Part shown: positions 52,308 to 62,830 of the stretch, in pieces
How the letters are laid out: every line of letters starts with the position of its first letter
How positions within the stretch are numbered: the first letter of the stretch is position 1
Source: Diphasiastrum complanatum
Taxonomy: Eukaryota; Streptophyta; Lycopodiopsida; Lycopodiales; Lycopodiaceae
NCBI GenBank assembly: GCA_029204225.1
Contig: CM055092.1
Coordinates: 68,373,411 to 68,437,410, forward strand
Length of the DNA stretch: 64,000 nt
Direction: 5' to 3'
Made by a program: the position numbers and the translations under genes
The notes under the pieces: model-generated
Told to the model about the DNA's origin: nothing
Seen by the model: the letters and a program-made list of their open reading frames with translations, nothing else
Databases searched by the model: none

Positions 52308-53150
52308 TGTTGGATTTATCTCCTTTACTCTCCTAAATCCTATTTTAATATGCCTCCATTCATGTTGTAATTTTTACTCATGTTGTCGCACAGTCTGCAT
52401 ATTTACATGTAAAATAAGACAGGCAAAAAATGCGATTGTAAGCATAAATACAAGTAAATTTTCACAGGCAAGAAAAGATGAAACGGGCAACACTGTGTTT
52501 TTACATGTGATTTGTGACAGGCAAAAAAGACGACACTGCCCTACAAAAGGCCAAAGGTGCCCTTATAGAAAAGTGAAGGCACCTTGTATATCAAATCTTA
52601 AGGCATTTGTCAGAGTTTCACATTTTTCACATCTTCACCAACGTTCATTTCAGCGAAGGCTGATGTCGCAACCTTCTCACTCTCATCCCATGCAACTATG
52701 CAATCAGATTTGACAACGACAATAGCCACCCACGATCTCCTACAGACATGTACTTTCTTCATCTACACACTTGTAACATTATGTATATATTGGATACCAT
52801 CTGTGAATTCAATATACGCAACGTGTGTGTGAAAATAATAACATCAAAAGCTTATCAGAGATAGATGAAGTAAATGCTTTCGCGCATCGATTCTGTGTAT
52901 TGTCAGTAATGGCTTATTCCTTTTACATATTGGATTAGCTTTGTAGAGCACGCGGTTTCGTCTGCTATTGTCTTGTGCGCAACAACATTATTGACCTGTA
53001 TATTTTGTTATACTTAATCTGATAACAGCTTTGTTTGTTCTACGTTCAGATTTGCGTCAATATTGTTACGCTCTTCTACATTCTGTCTGACTTTCTTATT
53101 TCTCAATCTGGTAATCTGTTCTTAGCGAATTATTATTAGTCTAGTTTTTC
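52308..53150 (+). mobile_element. E8 3' LTR (3' end lost)
   Basis: It starts TGTTGGATTTATCTCC after a G-run. Text matches the E1 3' LTR (minus, from 2126) for its first 150 bp. Its far end, 53050-53140, matches 5230-5340 of the E1 5' LTR on the opposite strand. Family-B protease text starts at about 53151, so the LTR end (CCAACA) is missing. Confidence 0.8.
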
Positions 53151-54046
53151 GCGATTTGCGTGTGACGTTTTATGACGAAGCATGCAACGTGGTTGACGCC
53201 AATACCAATACCCTAATCACTCAAGGCAGAATAAAAGGTAATCTATATCACCTAAAGGTACGCCTACCTACAGATCAGGTGCATCAGACTCATGATGATT
53301 CGCCAGACACTCTGTGGCACATGAGACTATGCCACATGAACTCAATGACACTTTACCAAGCAAGCCATCATGGAGCGATAACAGGGGTCAGCATCTTGAA
53401 TGCAACCAGTTCGACCACCTGTGATGCATGTCTGAAGGGTAAGATGTCACACACTCCATTTTTCAAAGACTCCTACAGAACGACCAAGATTCTAGAGTTA
53501 GTGCATTCTGACATCTGTGGGCCCTTCAACGTGATCTCAGTAGGAGATTCAAAATATTACAGAACTTTCATTGATGATTATAGTAAATTTGTCAGAGTGT
53601 ACTTTATTCAGAATAAATTTGAAGCACTTGATAAATTCACAGAATATGTGAACAATGATCGTGGCATCATTCACAGAAGGACTGCATCCTACACACCGCA
53701 GCACAACGGTGTTGCAGAAAGAAAGAATAGGACCCTAATGGAAGCTGTCAGATGCATGATGGCCTACTCGAAGGCTCCAAGGGTACTATGGGTTGAAGCA
53801 GTAGCTACAGCCGCATACATCCAAAATAGGACAAGGAAGTCTGGTGTCTCTCACACGACACCACATGAGTTATGGTGGGGTAGAAAGCCCAACTTGTCTC
53901 ACATCAGAATCTTTGCCTGTGCAGCTTATGCACATATCCTTGACAAGCTTCGAAAGAAGCTTGATGAGAAAGTTGAGCAGGGATTTCTGGTAAATTATGA
54001 CAACAATTCGCAGTCGCACGACCATAGGGGGGATGGGGTGAGATAA
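53151..54046 (+). pseudogene. Copia fragment E9 (family B): protease end and integrase
   Basis: A 296-residue open frame: VTFYDEACNVVDANTN (end of protease), LWHMRLCHMNSMTLY...CDACLKGKMS (zinc domain), ELVHSDICGPFN (Asp 1), FIDDYSKFVRVYFI, then a gap EYVNNDRGIIH that removes the DNGG motif with Asp 2, YTPQHNGVAERKN (Glu), WVEAVATAAYIQNR and LSHIRIFACAAYAHI. The frame is intact but the enzyme cannot be active. Closest to E3 in text. It is followed by unrelated DNA. Confidence 0.87.
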
Positions 54047-54682
54047 GTTGCTACCTCCTCTCCACAAACTAATGTGTACCTTTGTTTTAACTTTGAGGGA
54101 TGCGGAGATGGCGTGCCTCCCCACGGCCCCTCTTGGAAAATTTTTTGCAGAACTTTGAAAGCAAAACTTTTGCAAGAAGATGTTGTTAAACCTTAACACC
54201 AAGTTTAAAACTTAGTTTTTTAATTGAAAATCTTTTAACTCTAAGTTGAAAATCCCAAAAGAGATTATGAATCTTTGTTTAAAAAGATTGAACAAAGCTT
54301 TTCTTGGAGCCCTGTCCTTGCAGTTCATACTTTTCCTTCCTCCCTCTCTATACTTGCAGCTCTCCAAAGCCTTGGAGAGGAACTGAGGTACATAGGGGAA
54401 AGGAGGTGGGAGAGGAAAATTAACTAAAAATTTTGTCCCTTTGGAGTCCATGGGCCATGTGGCATCCTTTGGTGGTCCCGCATGGTAGAGAAACTCTAGA
54501 AGGGACAAATGGGGCCTTTCTTGGGCCCCACTTGTCCTTTTTGCATGGAGGAAGGGGAGGAGCTTTGGGGATGGGGTAAAGGAGTGTACGTTCACATTCC
54601 TTCACCCCATTTTTTCCAAGTTGCTTGGTAGTGCTCCATAAGCTCAGGTTAGTTTATTTTTTTTCCTACACTTTACCCTCGC
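54047..54682. other. Unassigned stretch, probable gypsy leader
   Basis: No protein motif. Minus frames at 54212-54595 and 54420-54605 are C/T-rich artefacts. The region leads straight to a gypsy gag ATG at 54683 and may contain that element's LTR. LTR borders and a primer site were not identified. Confidence 0.4.
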
Positions 54683-55620
54683 CATGGAGACTCCTATGGA
54701 TGTCACCCAAGCTCCAAGCCCGATAAATCCGTTGTAGTAATAGATTATCGACATGCACTCCAAGCATGAACGGGTGGAGACCAAATTGAGGGCTATGTCC
54801 CAATCTCGACAGGTTCTCCTCAACCCGATGTTCACCTTGGAATTTTTTATGGGGGAGAAAAATGACAGACACCAGGATGTGGTCTTGGCTTGGCTTGATC
54901 GATGGTCATCGATGGTCACTCACATTTTCCATGCATGATCTGCCAGACAACTCCCAGATTGCGACTGCCATAATGTTTTTACGTGGTAAAGAGTACTCAT
55001 GGTGGTAGAATCTTAAGGAGCATGTTACAGTCCCATCTACTTGGGATGATTTTTAGGTATCCTTTAAGGCCATCTTTATGCTAGTCCTTGACAATTTTGA
55101 GTATTATCATTGATTTGCTACATTGCAAATGGGAACAGAATCGTTGGATGTCTACTTGCAGGACTTCCAAGAGGCAGCATCATGTGGTTTGTCAACCGCA
55201 TTGAAATTTTTTTCCTTAAGCTACATTTTATTTTGGGCTTGCTCAAAGAGTATTAGCTGGAGGTCTACCACAATTAGCCACAATCCCTTGAGCATGTCGT
55301 GGGTTTCACTTAAATTTTCAACGATACGCACACTATAACCCGCAAAGAACATCAAAAGTCTGAATCCAAGGATAACCCCTCTTCGGGCCCTTCCTTTAAA
55401 AAGAGCAAAGAGAGAGCTCTTGACGAAGCTTCCCCTTTGGAAAAGAAAAAGGAACGCCCTCGGTTGGAGAGAGATGACTTTGACAAGGCCAGAAGTGGCG
55501 GGTTGTGTTTCTCCTGCATGGAGAAGGGGCACCTTCCAAAGGATTGCCCAAAGAACGGAAGAAGGGTTGCCGCTTTGTCAAGCAGTGTTTGGACCTCATG
55601 ACCTCATTCAGATGAGGGGG
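54683..55620 (+). pseudogene. Gypsy gag G2 with CCHC knuckle
   Basis: METPMDVTQAPSPINPL then two stops. Broken frames then give ATAIMFLRGKEYSWW, VPSTWDDF and VSFKAIFMLVLDNFEYY (the capsid W-W then W-x2-F pattern), and ESLDVYLQDFQEAASCGLS. A Ser/Lys-rich spacer is followed by the nucleocapsid GLCFSCMEKGHLPKDCP (about 55501-55551). It resembles G1 gag in plan. No pol follows, and the transposase-like gene starts within 150 bp. Confidence 0.75.
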
Positions 55621-55689
55621 TTGGTGTTTGACAACAATTTTGTTTGTTTGTTTGCGGTTGCCAACTGTAGCTTCTACACCCATGACTAT

Positions 55690-56600
55690 TTTCATCATCC
55701 TTTGCAGATCAGCATTGGTTGCAAATGAGCATCTAAAAGACAATGACATGACCAAAAAATCGTTGAGTTCAGTATTGACAGCCAAGTCCGCAAAGTATTT
55801 ATTGGACAATAATCGATATTCTCGAATCAAATATAAGGTCACTGAGGCCTTGATGAGTGAGGTCGGTAAGGTTATCAACCGAACATTAATTCAGGGAGCA
55901 TGTGATTTCTAAAGTATTAGCTGGGAGGCATATGCCAGTATATTTAAAACTATTAAAGAGGCTTTTGGACAATTGCATGTTAGAAAATTCCCCGTTCCTC
56001 ACCCTTTTCAGATTAAATTGGAGGCTCTAGGTAATTCTTCTATTTCTTGTATTGATGTATTCTTTAGAGATGACACTGTCTATAGTAATTGTATAGGGAT
56101 ATGCAAAATGTCATTGGAATCCTTTTTCACATCAATGAGATTTATAATTCAAAATCTAGCAATTTGTCATATGATTCTACCAACAACTTGTTTGTGGATT
56201 TGAAATTATTGAGATTTATAGTGAAATTCTATAATATTACAATTGTTGGTACTAGCAAACTTATACTGGTGGTCAATTTAGATGAATCGGAAGTTATAAA
56301 AGGACAAAAGCTAGAAAGAGTAAGTATTACACTCATGAATGGAGCATTGAACAATGCAACAAACTCAAGGGATCTCAGCTTCAGTGTGCAATCAGAAAAT
56401 GACATATGTGGTGGCTAGCATGTTTTCAGGTAAAAAATACTATTATTTATATGTCATTTCTTTTGGTACGATTAACTATTTTGCATATATAAGAACTTAT
56501 GGTTCCATATGTTGTACAGGTTATCAAAGAGGACCACGATGTTCTTTCTTGAATTTTTAGCAGAACAAGCTATCTAGATATCATCAAGGATAATATGACA
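55690..56600 (+). pseudogene. Transposase-like gene relic T1
   Basis: Text YSRIKYKVTEALMSEVGKV...QGACD-stop-SISWEAYASIF-KTIKEAFG aligns by eye with T2 (KMKKEIAETVLNKVQTYL...EGACDDSGISRNDYSIF). Next, in shifted frames, come NNLFVDLKLLRFIVKFYN and LILVVNLDESEVIKGQKLE-RVSITLMNGALN, with conserved Asp and Glu. After SVQSENDI a predicted intron (56430-56519, ending TTGTACAG) precedes VIKEDHDVLS-stop. T2 has an intron at the same place. It breaks off near 56600. The pattern suggests an RNase H-fold cut-and-paste transposase, family unknown. Confidence 0.6.
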
Positions 56601-56737
56601 CTGCATATAGATATAGGCAATTGTAGTTTTGTTCATTTTTCAGATCTTGTACATTTCTAACCTTCTTCCAAACAAAAACATGATAGGAAATTTTTGAAAT
56701 TATATAAAAACTTTAAAAAAATTACCCAATGTAATAT

Positions 56738-57031
56738 TCACAATAGAAAATATCGTCTTCTTATAGAAGACATGACATTTATTTGTTTGATCTCTGTTGA
56801 AGAACCATAAGATGAGCCTGCTGGTTCATCATCATTAGATTTACCTACTATCTCTTCATCATTTTCAAGAAATGTAGATGAAGATGACGTTGATATAGGT
56901 GTTGAAGTTGAAGCTGAAATGGCATCTGAATTTGAGCAAACTACTTGCCGCTCAATAATTTTGTTTGATTGTAAATCTTCAGAAACTTCTTTTAAGGAGA
57001 AAAATTTCCTGGATCTTCTTGTATATATCAT
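56738..57031 (-). CDS. Hypothetical Ser/Thr/Asp-rich protein fragment
   Basis: 97-residue minus frame: FFSLKEVSEDLQSNKIIERQ, then a low-complexity SASTSTPISTSSSS run, ENDEEIVGKSNDDEP and a basic end. It could be an exon of the minus-strand transposase-like unit T2 or its second gene. Nothing is recognised. Confidence 0.25.
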   Translation of the reverse strand: MIYTRRSRKFFSLKEVSEDLQSNKIIERQVVCSNSDAISASTSTPISTSSSSTFLENDEEIVGKSNDDEPAGSSYGSSTEIKQINVMSSIRRRYFLL

Positions 57032-57036
57032 AAATA

Positions 57037-57775
57037 ATGATAGTTATATATCATTATATCAAAGATGTTTTTGATTTGAGAGAAGATGAAATCTTCTCGA
57101 TGTTTTCAAAAGAATTGTTAGAATTTTCAGATATTATTGATTATGATTATGATGATCTCGAGACAGAGATTGATATTGTGAAGGATGGAAAATGGAAATC
57201 TGGCAAGGAGGCATTGGGAGAAAGAATTTTTGGAGTTTCGGAAAAGGTATCCACCAAGGATTCATCAGAAACTAGTGAGAACTGAAGAGTCTAGTGGTGG
57301 CCATGACATTACAACAAAAAATATGGTCGGTTTCGATGAAGATGATCTTGTAAGTTGAGACCTTATACTTTAATTATTGTTCTATTTTTTGTAATTGTGA
57401 TTTTGACCTTTCAATCTAAATATATCTCTTATTACTCTTCTTTATAGAATATCATCGAAGTAGATGTCTTTGCTATAAGACATTGACGTCTTTGTGACTG
57501 ATCGGTCACAAGGAGACATCCCTTGCCCATTATTTGAGGAATTTTGTAAATAACGAAATTTGTATATATCATACGAGTTATTATAGTCCATTCACCGCAA
57601 CCATTATAACGACAATTAGAGCAATGTTTGTTTGCTTAGGAGGCCACAATTATGCCAAAAGAACATTCAAAATTATGTTTAATAAGAGCGATCTAGCTGT
57701 TAAATACTTGGCTATATCCCTGAAAATACCACAAAAATATCATCTTCAATGGTCGTTTATCTGGGATATATAGAT
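57037..57775 (+). pseudogene. Two-exon gene fragment of unknown family
   Basis: 57037-57351 encodes an acidic stretch (FSMFSKELLEFSDIIDYDYD, VKDGKWKSGKEALGER), with a stop at 57283 and a frame change, then VGFDEDD before a GTAAGT donor at 57351. After an intron ending CTTCTTTATAG at about 57448, text NIIEVDVFA and, in another frame, NFVNNEICIYHTSYYSPF, LGGHNYAKRTFKIMF and YHLQWSFIWDI to a stop at 57773. The splice signals suggest a real gene of old, perhaps the distal part of T1. Confidence 0.4.
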
Positions 57776-57886
57776 ATGAGCAAAAAGAAGAATATACAGT
57801 TTTTAGATCCATATGAAAGGATTGTTCCTTCATGACAATACCATGCATCTCAATCTTGGAGATGATGAAAATTGAAATTAAAATAG

Positions 57887-57888
<2 letters not shown>

Positions 57889-57938
<50 letters not shown>
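57889..57938. repeat. Microsatellite (TA)25
   Basis: An uninterrupted TA run just beyond the end of the T2 relic. It may mark a TA-rich insertion target. Confidence 0.95.
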
Positions 57939-57941
<3 letters not shown>

Positions 57942-57946
57942 GTTTT

Positions 57947-58198
57947 TCATTGTATCACGAGAATCTTTTCTTTTTTTTGCTGAGTTCTTAGCTTGATATT
58001 TAAATTGTGCTTGTCTGTAGAGAACCGCTGGAATAGTTGTACTAAATATTTACTTTTTGACTTATGTCCACCATGATTTGTAGCTCTATGAAATGATCCT
58101 CTTGCTTGCCAATGTGATTTTTTCATACATTGTGATGACCAGATACTTAAGCTCCCAAATTCATTTGCAAAATAATTTGCATGATGAAGAAAGATGTG
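57947..58198 (-). pseudogene. T2 C-terminal exon
   Basis: It starts after acceptor CTTGTTTGCAG. HIFLHHANYFANEFGSLSIW, SQCMKKSHWQARGSFHRATN and HGGHKSKSKYLVQLFQRFS, then a basic tail to the stop at 57947. The Lys-Ser-His...His-Gly-Gly pattern looks like a conserved C-terminal block with the expected third acidic or basic residues of a transposase. The longer open frame up to 58495 runs antisense through the gypsy fragment. Confidence 0.55.
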
Positions 58199-58339
58199 CT
58201 GCAAACAAGAGTTGAAATAAGTAGCATCAGTAGAAATAAATACAATCATGAATGAGATAAGTACCATTATCATATAATGAAATAGAACAGTACCATATAA
58301 TGTGTAACGTGATCTTCTCTCCAATAATCTCGGACAGAT

Positions 58340-58845
58340 TTTACAAATGTGGTGCAATGATTTTGCAAAGAGGCTAAAAGCTAGTGGCCTATTACATCCG
58401 TTAGATATTCCTACCGGAAAGTGGGAAAGTATATCTATGGATTTTGTGGTCGGGCTTCCACGTATAGGGAAGGGCCACGATTCTGTTTGGGTCATTGTTC
58501 AAATAGTAATGCAATTTGTTTTTAAAGATTATTTATAGAAATTTTTTGAAATTTACTTGGATGACCTGAGAGTCCATAGTACAGATATAGACCACCTGGA
58601 TTTATTGGAGAAAGTATTTGAAAGATGTCGCAAGTATCAAATTTCCTTGAATCCAGTCCACATAGAGTTGTGCTTGGGCATGTGATATCAAGACATGGCA
58701 TTGCCATAGATTATTCTAAAATACAGGTTATTGTGGAATTGCCACCACCAACAACAATTCATGGAGTTTATGTGCTTATGGGTCATGCAAACTACTATCA
58801 AATTTTTTTGATGATATGTTTTCTTTCCTGATAGCACCTATGAGT
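58340..58845 (+). pseudogene. Gypsy pol fragment G3 with integrase piece before RT piece
   Basis: 58347-58510: AKRLKASGLLHPLDIPTGKW, ESISMDFVVGLPRIGKGHDS, the start of the gypsy integrase core (MDF carries catalytic Asp 1). From 58540: FFEIYLDDLRVHS (YLDD of RT), HLDLLEKVFERCRKYQISLN, LGHVISRHGIAIDYSKIQ and GVYVLMGHANYYQIF. In intact gypsy elements RT precedes integrase, so the order is reversed. The fragment lies inside T2 on the opposite strand. Confidence 0.8.
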
Positions 58846-58849
58846 TTGT

Positions 58850-59528
58850 TTAAGTTCCTCCACACTTGTGTCTTTTCCATTCAATTACCTCATTCCAATG
58901 TTTGTGTGGCTGAAACAATTTCATTCTAAATTTCTTATCTGACACTAGATTCTTTGCATGTGTGATTGGATAAGAATCTTCTTGCTTTAGCGCCTCCAAT
59001 TGATGGCTTATTAGGAACATTTTATTTTTTTCTAGAGAGTCTGTCACTTTTTTCAATGGTGACATTCCCTTTATGTAGTCCTGCCTCTGAAAAAACTTCT
59101 TCCAACCTCTTTATAGCTGCTTTAGCCACAAACTCTGGTTTTGTATTCCATGCAAGGAGAATATGCAGATAAATAAGTTTTTCAATAATATGAACTTCAA
59201 CATGTAATGTGCATATGTGAACATGTTTTAATGGAATTGGCAGCACACTCTTCATATTTGGATCTTTTGCTTCTCGTGTTGGTCGTCCCAAATTCATATT
59301 GTAGCAATCCTTCATGCAATAAAGACATGGATGCTTTGATGTTGCCCCATCAGAGACATTATACATACATTTCAATGTTTTCAAATCTCTAGCAAGGTGC
59401 CATTGAATTTGAAAACTTCCATGGTTTTCGACTATAAATTTCTCACCCTCCAAATGTCTCTTTATATTCTCGCCATAATTTGTACGTGAAGATATCCATG
59501 AAAATATTTTATGGTCCTCTTTCAAGAC
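58850..59528 (-). pseudogene. T2 exon with D...C-x2-C motif
   Basis: Begins GTCTTGAAAGAGGACC after TTCTCTACAG. VLKEDHKIFSWISSRTNYG, EGEKFIVENHGSFQIQWH, ARDLKTLKCMYNVS-DGATSKHPCLYC and KHVHICTLHVEVHIIEKL. A frameshift at about 59025 leads to HQLEALKQEDSYPI. The reading frame is open over 167 residues. Confidence 0.6.
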
Positions 59529-59599
59529 CTGTAGAGAAGTAAGTAATGCATGACATGTTAATAAAAAAACGGCAATGTCTTCAATGTTGATAACAATAC

Positions 59600-60300
59600 T
59601 TAAAAAGAAAATTCAAAATTGAAAAGTATACATGAAATGCAGCCAACCACCATATGTGATTTTTCGTTTGAACACTAAACGTTTGATCATCGGTATTTGA
59701 AATTTTGTTCATCAAAGTAACACTCACTCATTCCAACTTTTGACCTTTGATAATTTCAGATTCATCTAATTTGATTACAATAATAACCTTTCCATTTACT
59801 TGATGTTTGTCTAATTTATAGAATCGAATAATGTATTTTAGAACATTTTTAATATCAAGAAAAATATTATTGCAATCGTTGTAATTGAGCTCACCACATT
59901 CTGATTTGTAGAAATCAGTTATATGAAGTGGTTGGACTACTACTTTGAACATTCCGTCATTATAATAATTTCTTGCTAATCTTACCCGATATAGACGAGG
60001 AAGATAAGTTTTCTTCATCATCACTTGAGAAAAGGCTTCTTTAACTATTCTAAAAAAAATAGAATAATCATTTCTGCTAATTCCAGAATCATCGCATGCA
60101 CCTTCTTTCACATTTGCATCCAAGTAAGTTTGAACCTTATTTAAAACAGTCTCTGCAATTTCTTTTTTCATTTTTTCAAACCGAGCATTTTTCATCATTG
60201 TTTTTGTTGACTTTCTCGGTAAAACATGACTTAGAGATTCTCCAATGCATGAACAATATGTTAAATAGTTCTTTGCCACCAAATATGATATGCAACAAAC
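59600..60300 (-). pseudogene. T2 central exon with conserved Asp-Glu block
   Basis: Open from about 60282 to 59728: LTYCSCIGESLSHVLPRKS, KMKKEIAETVLNKVQTYLD, GACDDSGISRNDYSIFFRIV, YIIRFYKLDKHQVNGKVI and IKLDESEIIKGQKLE. After the TGA it continues VSVTLMNKISNTDDQTF and SVQTKNHIWWLAAFH to the intron at about 59610. Confidence 0.6.
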
Positions 60301-60386
60301 ATATAAAACTCAAATTATATTTAATAAATTGATAATGCATAAATGCAAATCAAACTTAAATGACAAATACAAATCAAATAAATAGT

Positions 60387-60811
60387 TTATAAGAAAACAT
60401 ACGAATCATTTTTTTTATTGTTGCTATGTGTGGATAAATCATCAATATTTTTCATCAATACTCTCTTTCTTTTTCTTTTCATCATTGTCTTTTTTAAAAG
60501 TTGTATATCAACAACAGATTTTAAACTATCGAATTGCAACTTCTCCATGGATTCTAACATATTTTGGTTTGAGCCTCGAAGACCAGTGACTATATCATTC
60601 AACTCTGATATAACATGCTTGAGTGCATTGTTTTCAGCACTAGTGTGTTGCACATAATGAAGCAATTGTTGATTAGCAAACTGTAATTGCTGATTAAGAC
60701 AAGATACGCTATGCATTCCAATATCACGCAACCTTCGACAATATCCAAGTAATCCACTATTTCCTTCATAAAAATCTGACAAGATAAGTTATGGACTTGA
60801 AATCTGGACAC
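60387..60811 (-). pseudogene. T2 N-terminal exon, coiled coil and basic signal
   Basis: YEGNSGLLGYCRRLRDIG, NQQLQFANQQLLHYVQHTSA, ENNALKHVISELNDIVTGLR (heptad-like coil) and MMKRKRKRVL (likely nuclear localisation signal), then donor GATTC/GTATGT at 60401. The true start is not seen. ATG at 60782 is the first in frame. Confidence 0.5.
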
Positions 60812-61871
60812 AGATTGGTAGTTGGATCATTAAGAAAAATTGATCCATTCACCCACAAATCTATATTCATATGATTATTCACTCTCAATTCTCTAACTTG
60901 CAGCAGCATTCTCTACAGCTTTCGAATTTTTCTTAATAATTGGAGTGCATTCCATAAGAAGTGCAACATGCAAATGGAACATTGCCATTGTTGCAAGCTA
61001 CTATACGTAAATGCTTCAAACTACAATAAGTCAAATTGAATAGATATAGAGTACCTTACATTTGTAATGTCTATGTACCAAGATTTATAACGAAACTCTT
61101 AAAGCTCTAGCTCCGAGTTTAGAAACGCGCATGCAGAGAAGTTATTACATCTCATGCTTAACTAACTAATGTCTGATGTTAACCATAGTAGAACATTAGG
61201 CAAGGTCGAGAACTCAAAAAACGGCAACCAAAAGTTACCAGTTCACATTTTCTCTCTACGTAGCTTCTCTCTAAAGTGAAATTTCTTAAAGGGCCCATTT
61301 TGAGCCCATATTTCTCCTAATGAAATCACAGTGAAATTGGGAGATTTGGGAGACTATAGTCTAGTTGGAGATGCTACCTATAGACTAGGATTTGGATGCT
61401 AAGTCCATGTCGAAGACACAAGGATGGATAATCGCAATTGGAGTACAACTAGAACTTTGCTCGTCAAGCACATGAAAAGTTGTGAGATGAGCTTTCATAA
61501 TTATGAAGTCTAGGTAGAGTTTGATTCTGTTGAAAAGGATTGACATGAAGCTAGAACGTATCCCTTGCATTGTTGTGGCTTGTCTTATTCTGCATAACTT
61601 CTGCATTATACAAGGCTCTTTCGATGATAAGCGGAATACAAATTGATGAGGGGCTATTGATGTGAGCAAAACTAGAAGTAGATTGGAAACAATGAGGGTT
61701 TACAATGTCCACATATCAGCGAGACTTTTGTGAGATTCTAATCACAAAACATGTGCATCAATCAAACATAATTCAACTTAGACTGCCTAAATTTAGACTT
61801 GATCATAGCAGATTCAAAACCACCTCATTGGATAGAGTTAAGATCCATGTACCAATGTGTGAGACTTTTCT
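60812..61871. other. Unassigned stretch
   Basis: About 1 kb without supported genes. Frames 61385-61669 (minus) and 61705-61983 (plus) lack known motifs. It may contain T2's 5' flank. Confidence 0.4.
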
Positions 61872-61879
61872 TTGTTGTG

Positions 61880-62054
61880 CAAATTTGTTTTGTATCATTT
61901 TGAAGCAAGAGGTGTTTATGAGGTGCCTTGGACAAGCACTTCTAGGGGCTATGGAAAATGCAGGAGACACCCTACAGGTTTGAGTACTGAAGGATCTACA
62001 TGTGTTGTGCTAGATCCTAAAAGAAAGGTGATTTCCTACATTCTAGAGCGATAA
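61880..62054 (+). pseudogene. Possible host exon
   Basis: Frame text ARGVYEVPWTSTSRGYGK, CRRHPTGLSTEGSTCVVLD and PKRKVISYILER then stop reads like conserved protein (dense in Cys, Gly, Pro, Trp). Nothing upstream in frame extends it convincingly. I do not recognise the family. Confidence 0.3.
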
Positions 62055-62594
62055 TCTGTGCCATAGAGTGTCAATATTGTTTACTTTTGTGTGTGATATG
62101 CATCAGAGCATTGTTAAGGAGGTTTTCATTGGTATAGCCTTTTGTGATTGTTTTCATATGCACCAAAAAGGATTGCTTAGAAGTATGCTGATTTGTTGTG
62201 CAAACATTGCTCGAAGCGAACGAAATTGGTGAAAGTATGAGCACTGTTGCTGGTACTGTTCTTCTCTTGTACAAATGAGGATGCAAGCACAACTGAAGCG
62301 CTTTTCCAATTGTAAGTGCAACTCCATTGACTTTCTATGCCAATTGTGTCCATAAAAATTAGCAGAGCCGTGAGGGCAAGCACTGAATTACAACATCTAG
62401 TTTCATGATAATAGAAATGCGCACCATAGGCAATGCAAATCACAAAGGCACATAAAAAGCTCTAATTGGCTGGTAAATTTGGCATTTCATACTGCTTAGG
62501 GTTTGCACCTTGATAATGAATAAACATCTTGCATAAGAATTGAACTGATAACGAGTTGCTGGGGGTAACAACCAATGCTGGTTTATCATTTGCT

Positions 62595-62830
62595 TTCTAT
62601 GATTTGTCCACCAAAACAGATCTACATTCTTGAAGTAAGGCAAGAAGCTCATCTTTTCTGTCAATTTCTTCCTCAAGGTCATTGATATGCGCCAACTCTT
62701 CCATATTTGTTCACACATTAGGCATTCTTTCAATTTGAGCGGTGAACTTGAGCTTTCTCAATTTGCCTTGTATGTTGCTAGTGTCTCTTCCTGTCTTACG
62801 AATTGTTCCCTCATTTCCTCTTATTTTTCT
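62595..62830 (-). pseudogene. Possible coiled-coil exon pieces
   Basis: Minus text EEMREQFVRQEETLATYKA (about 62826-62770) and, in another frame, MEELAHINDLEEEIDRKDEL-LALLQECRSVLV (62704-62610) are heptad-rich and look like fragments of a coiled-coil protein. A stop or frameshift separates them. Function unknown. Confidence 0.3.

Larger units (their letters stand above)
50839..53150 (+). mobile_element. Copia deletion derivative E8 (family A)
   Basis: Shortened 5' LTR (50839-51065), primer site TGGTATCAGAGC (51066-51077), gag, an in-frame fusion of the protease start to the RNase H end, polypurine tract AAGGGGGGG (52299-52307) and 3' LTR from 52308. All of integrase and RT are gone. Family A is shared with E1 and E10. 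Confidence 0.88.
57947..60811 (-). pseudogene. Transposase-like gene relic T2, multi-exon, with gypsy insert
   Basis: Minus-strand exons. 60782-60402: coil-rich N-terminus with KRKRKR basic signal, donor GTATGT. About 60280-59600: domain ending VIIVIKLDESEIIKGQKLE-stop-VSVTLMNK, where T1 has Arg at the stop, consistent with CGA to TGA decay. 59528-59022, after acceptor TCTCTACAG: QIQWHLARDLKTLKCMYNVS, DGATSKHPCLYCMKD (Asp and C-x2-C). 58198-57947, after TTTGCAG: WSSQCMKKSHWQARGSFHRA, NHGGHKSKSKYLVQLF. Between the last two lies a gypsy fragment (58340-58845). The D, D and C-x2-C layout recalls CACTA/KDZ-type transposases, but I cannot name the superfamily. Confidence 0.62.

Noticed and set aside
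54212-54605. Minus frames of 127 and 61 residues
   Set aside because: Pro/Lys/Phe-rich text from C/T-rich leader DNA, no domain, and overlapping each other in different frames.
57947-58495. 182-residue minus frame as a single protein
   Set aside because: Its first half is antisense to a plus-strand gypsy integrase. Only 57947-58198 is the T2 exon, beginning at a good splice acceptor.
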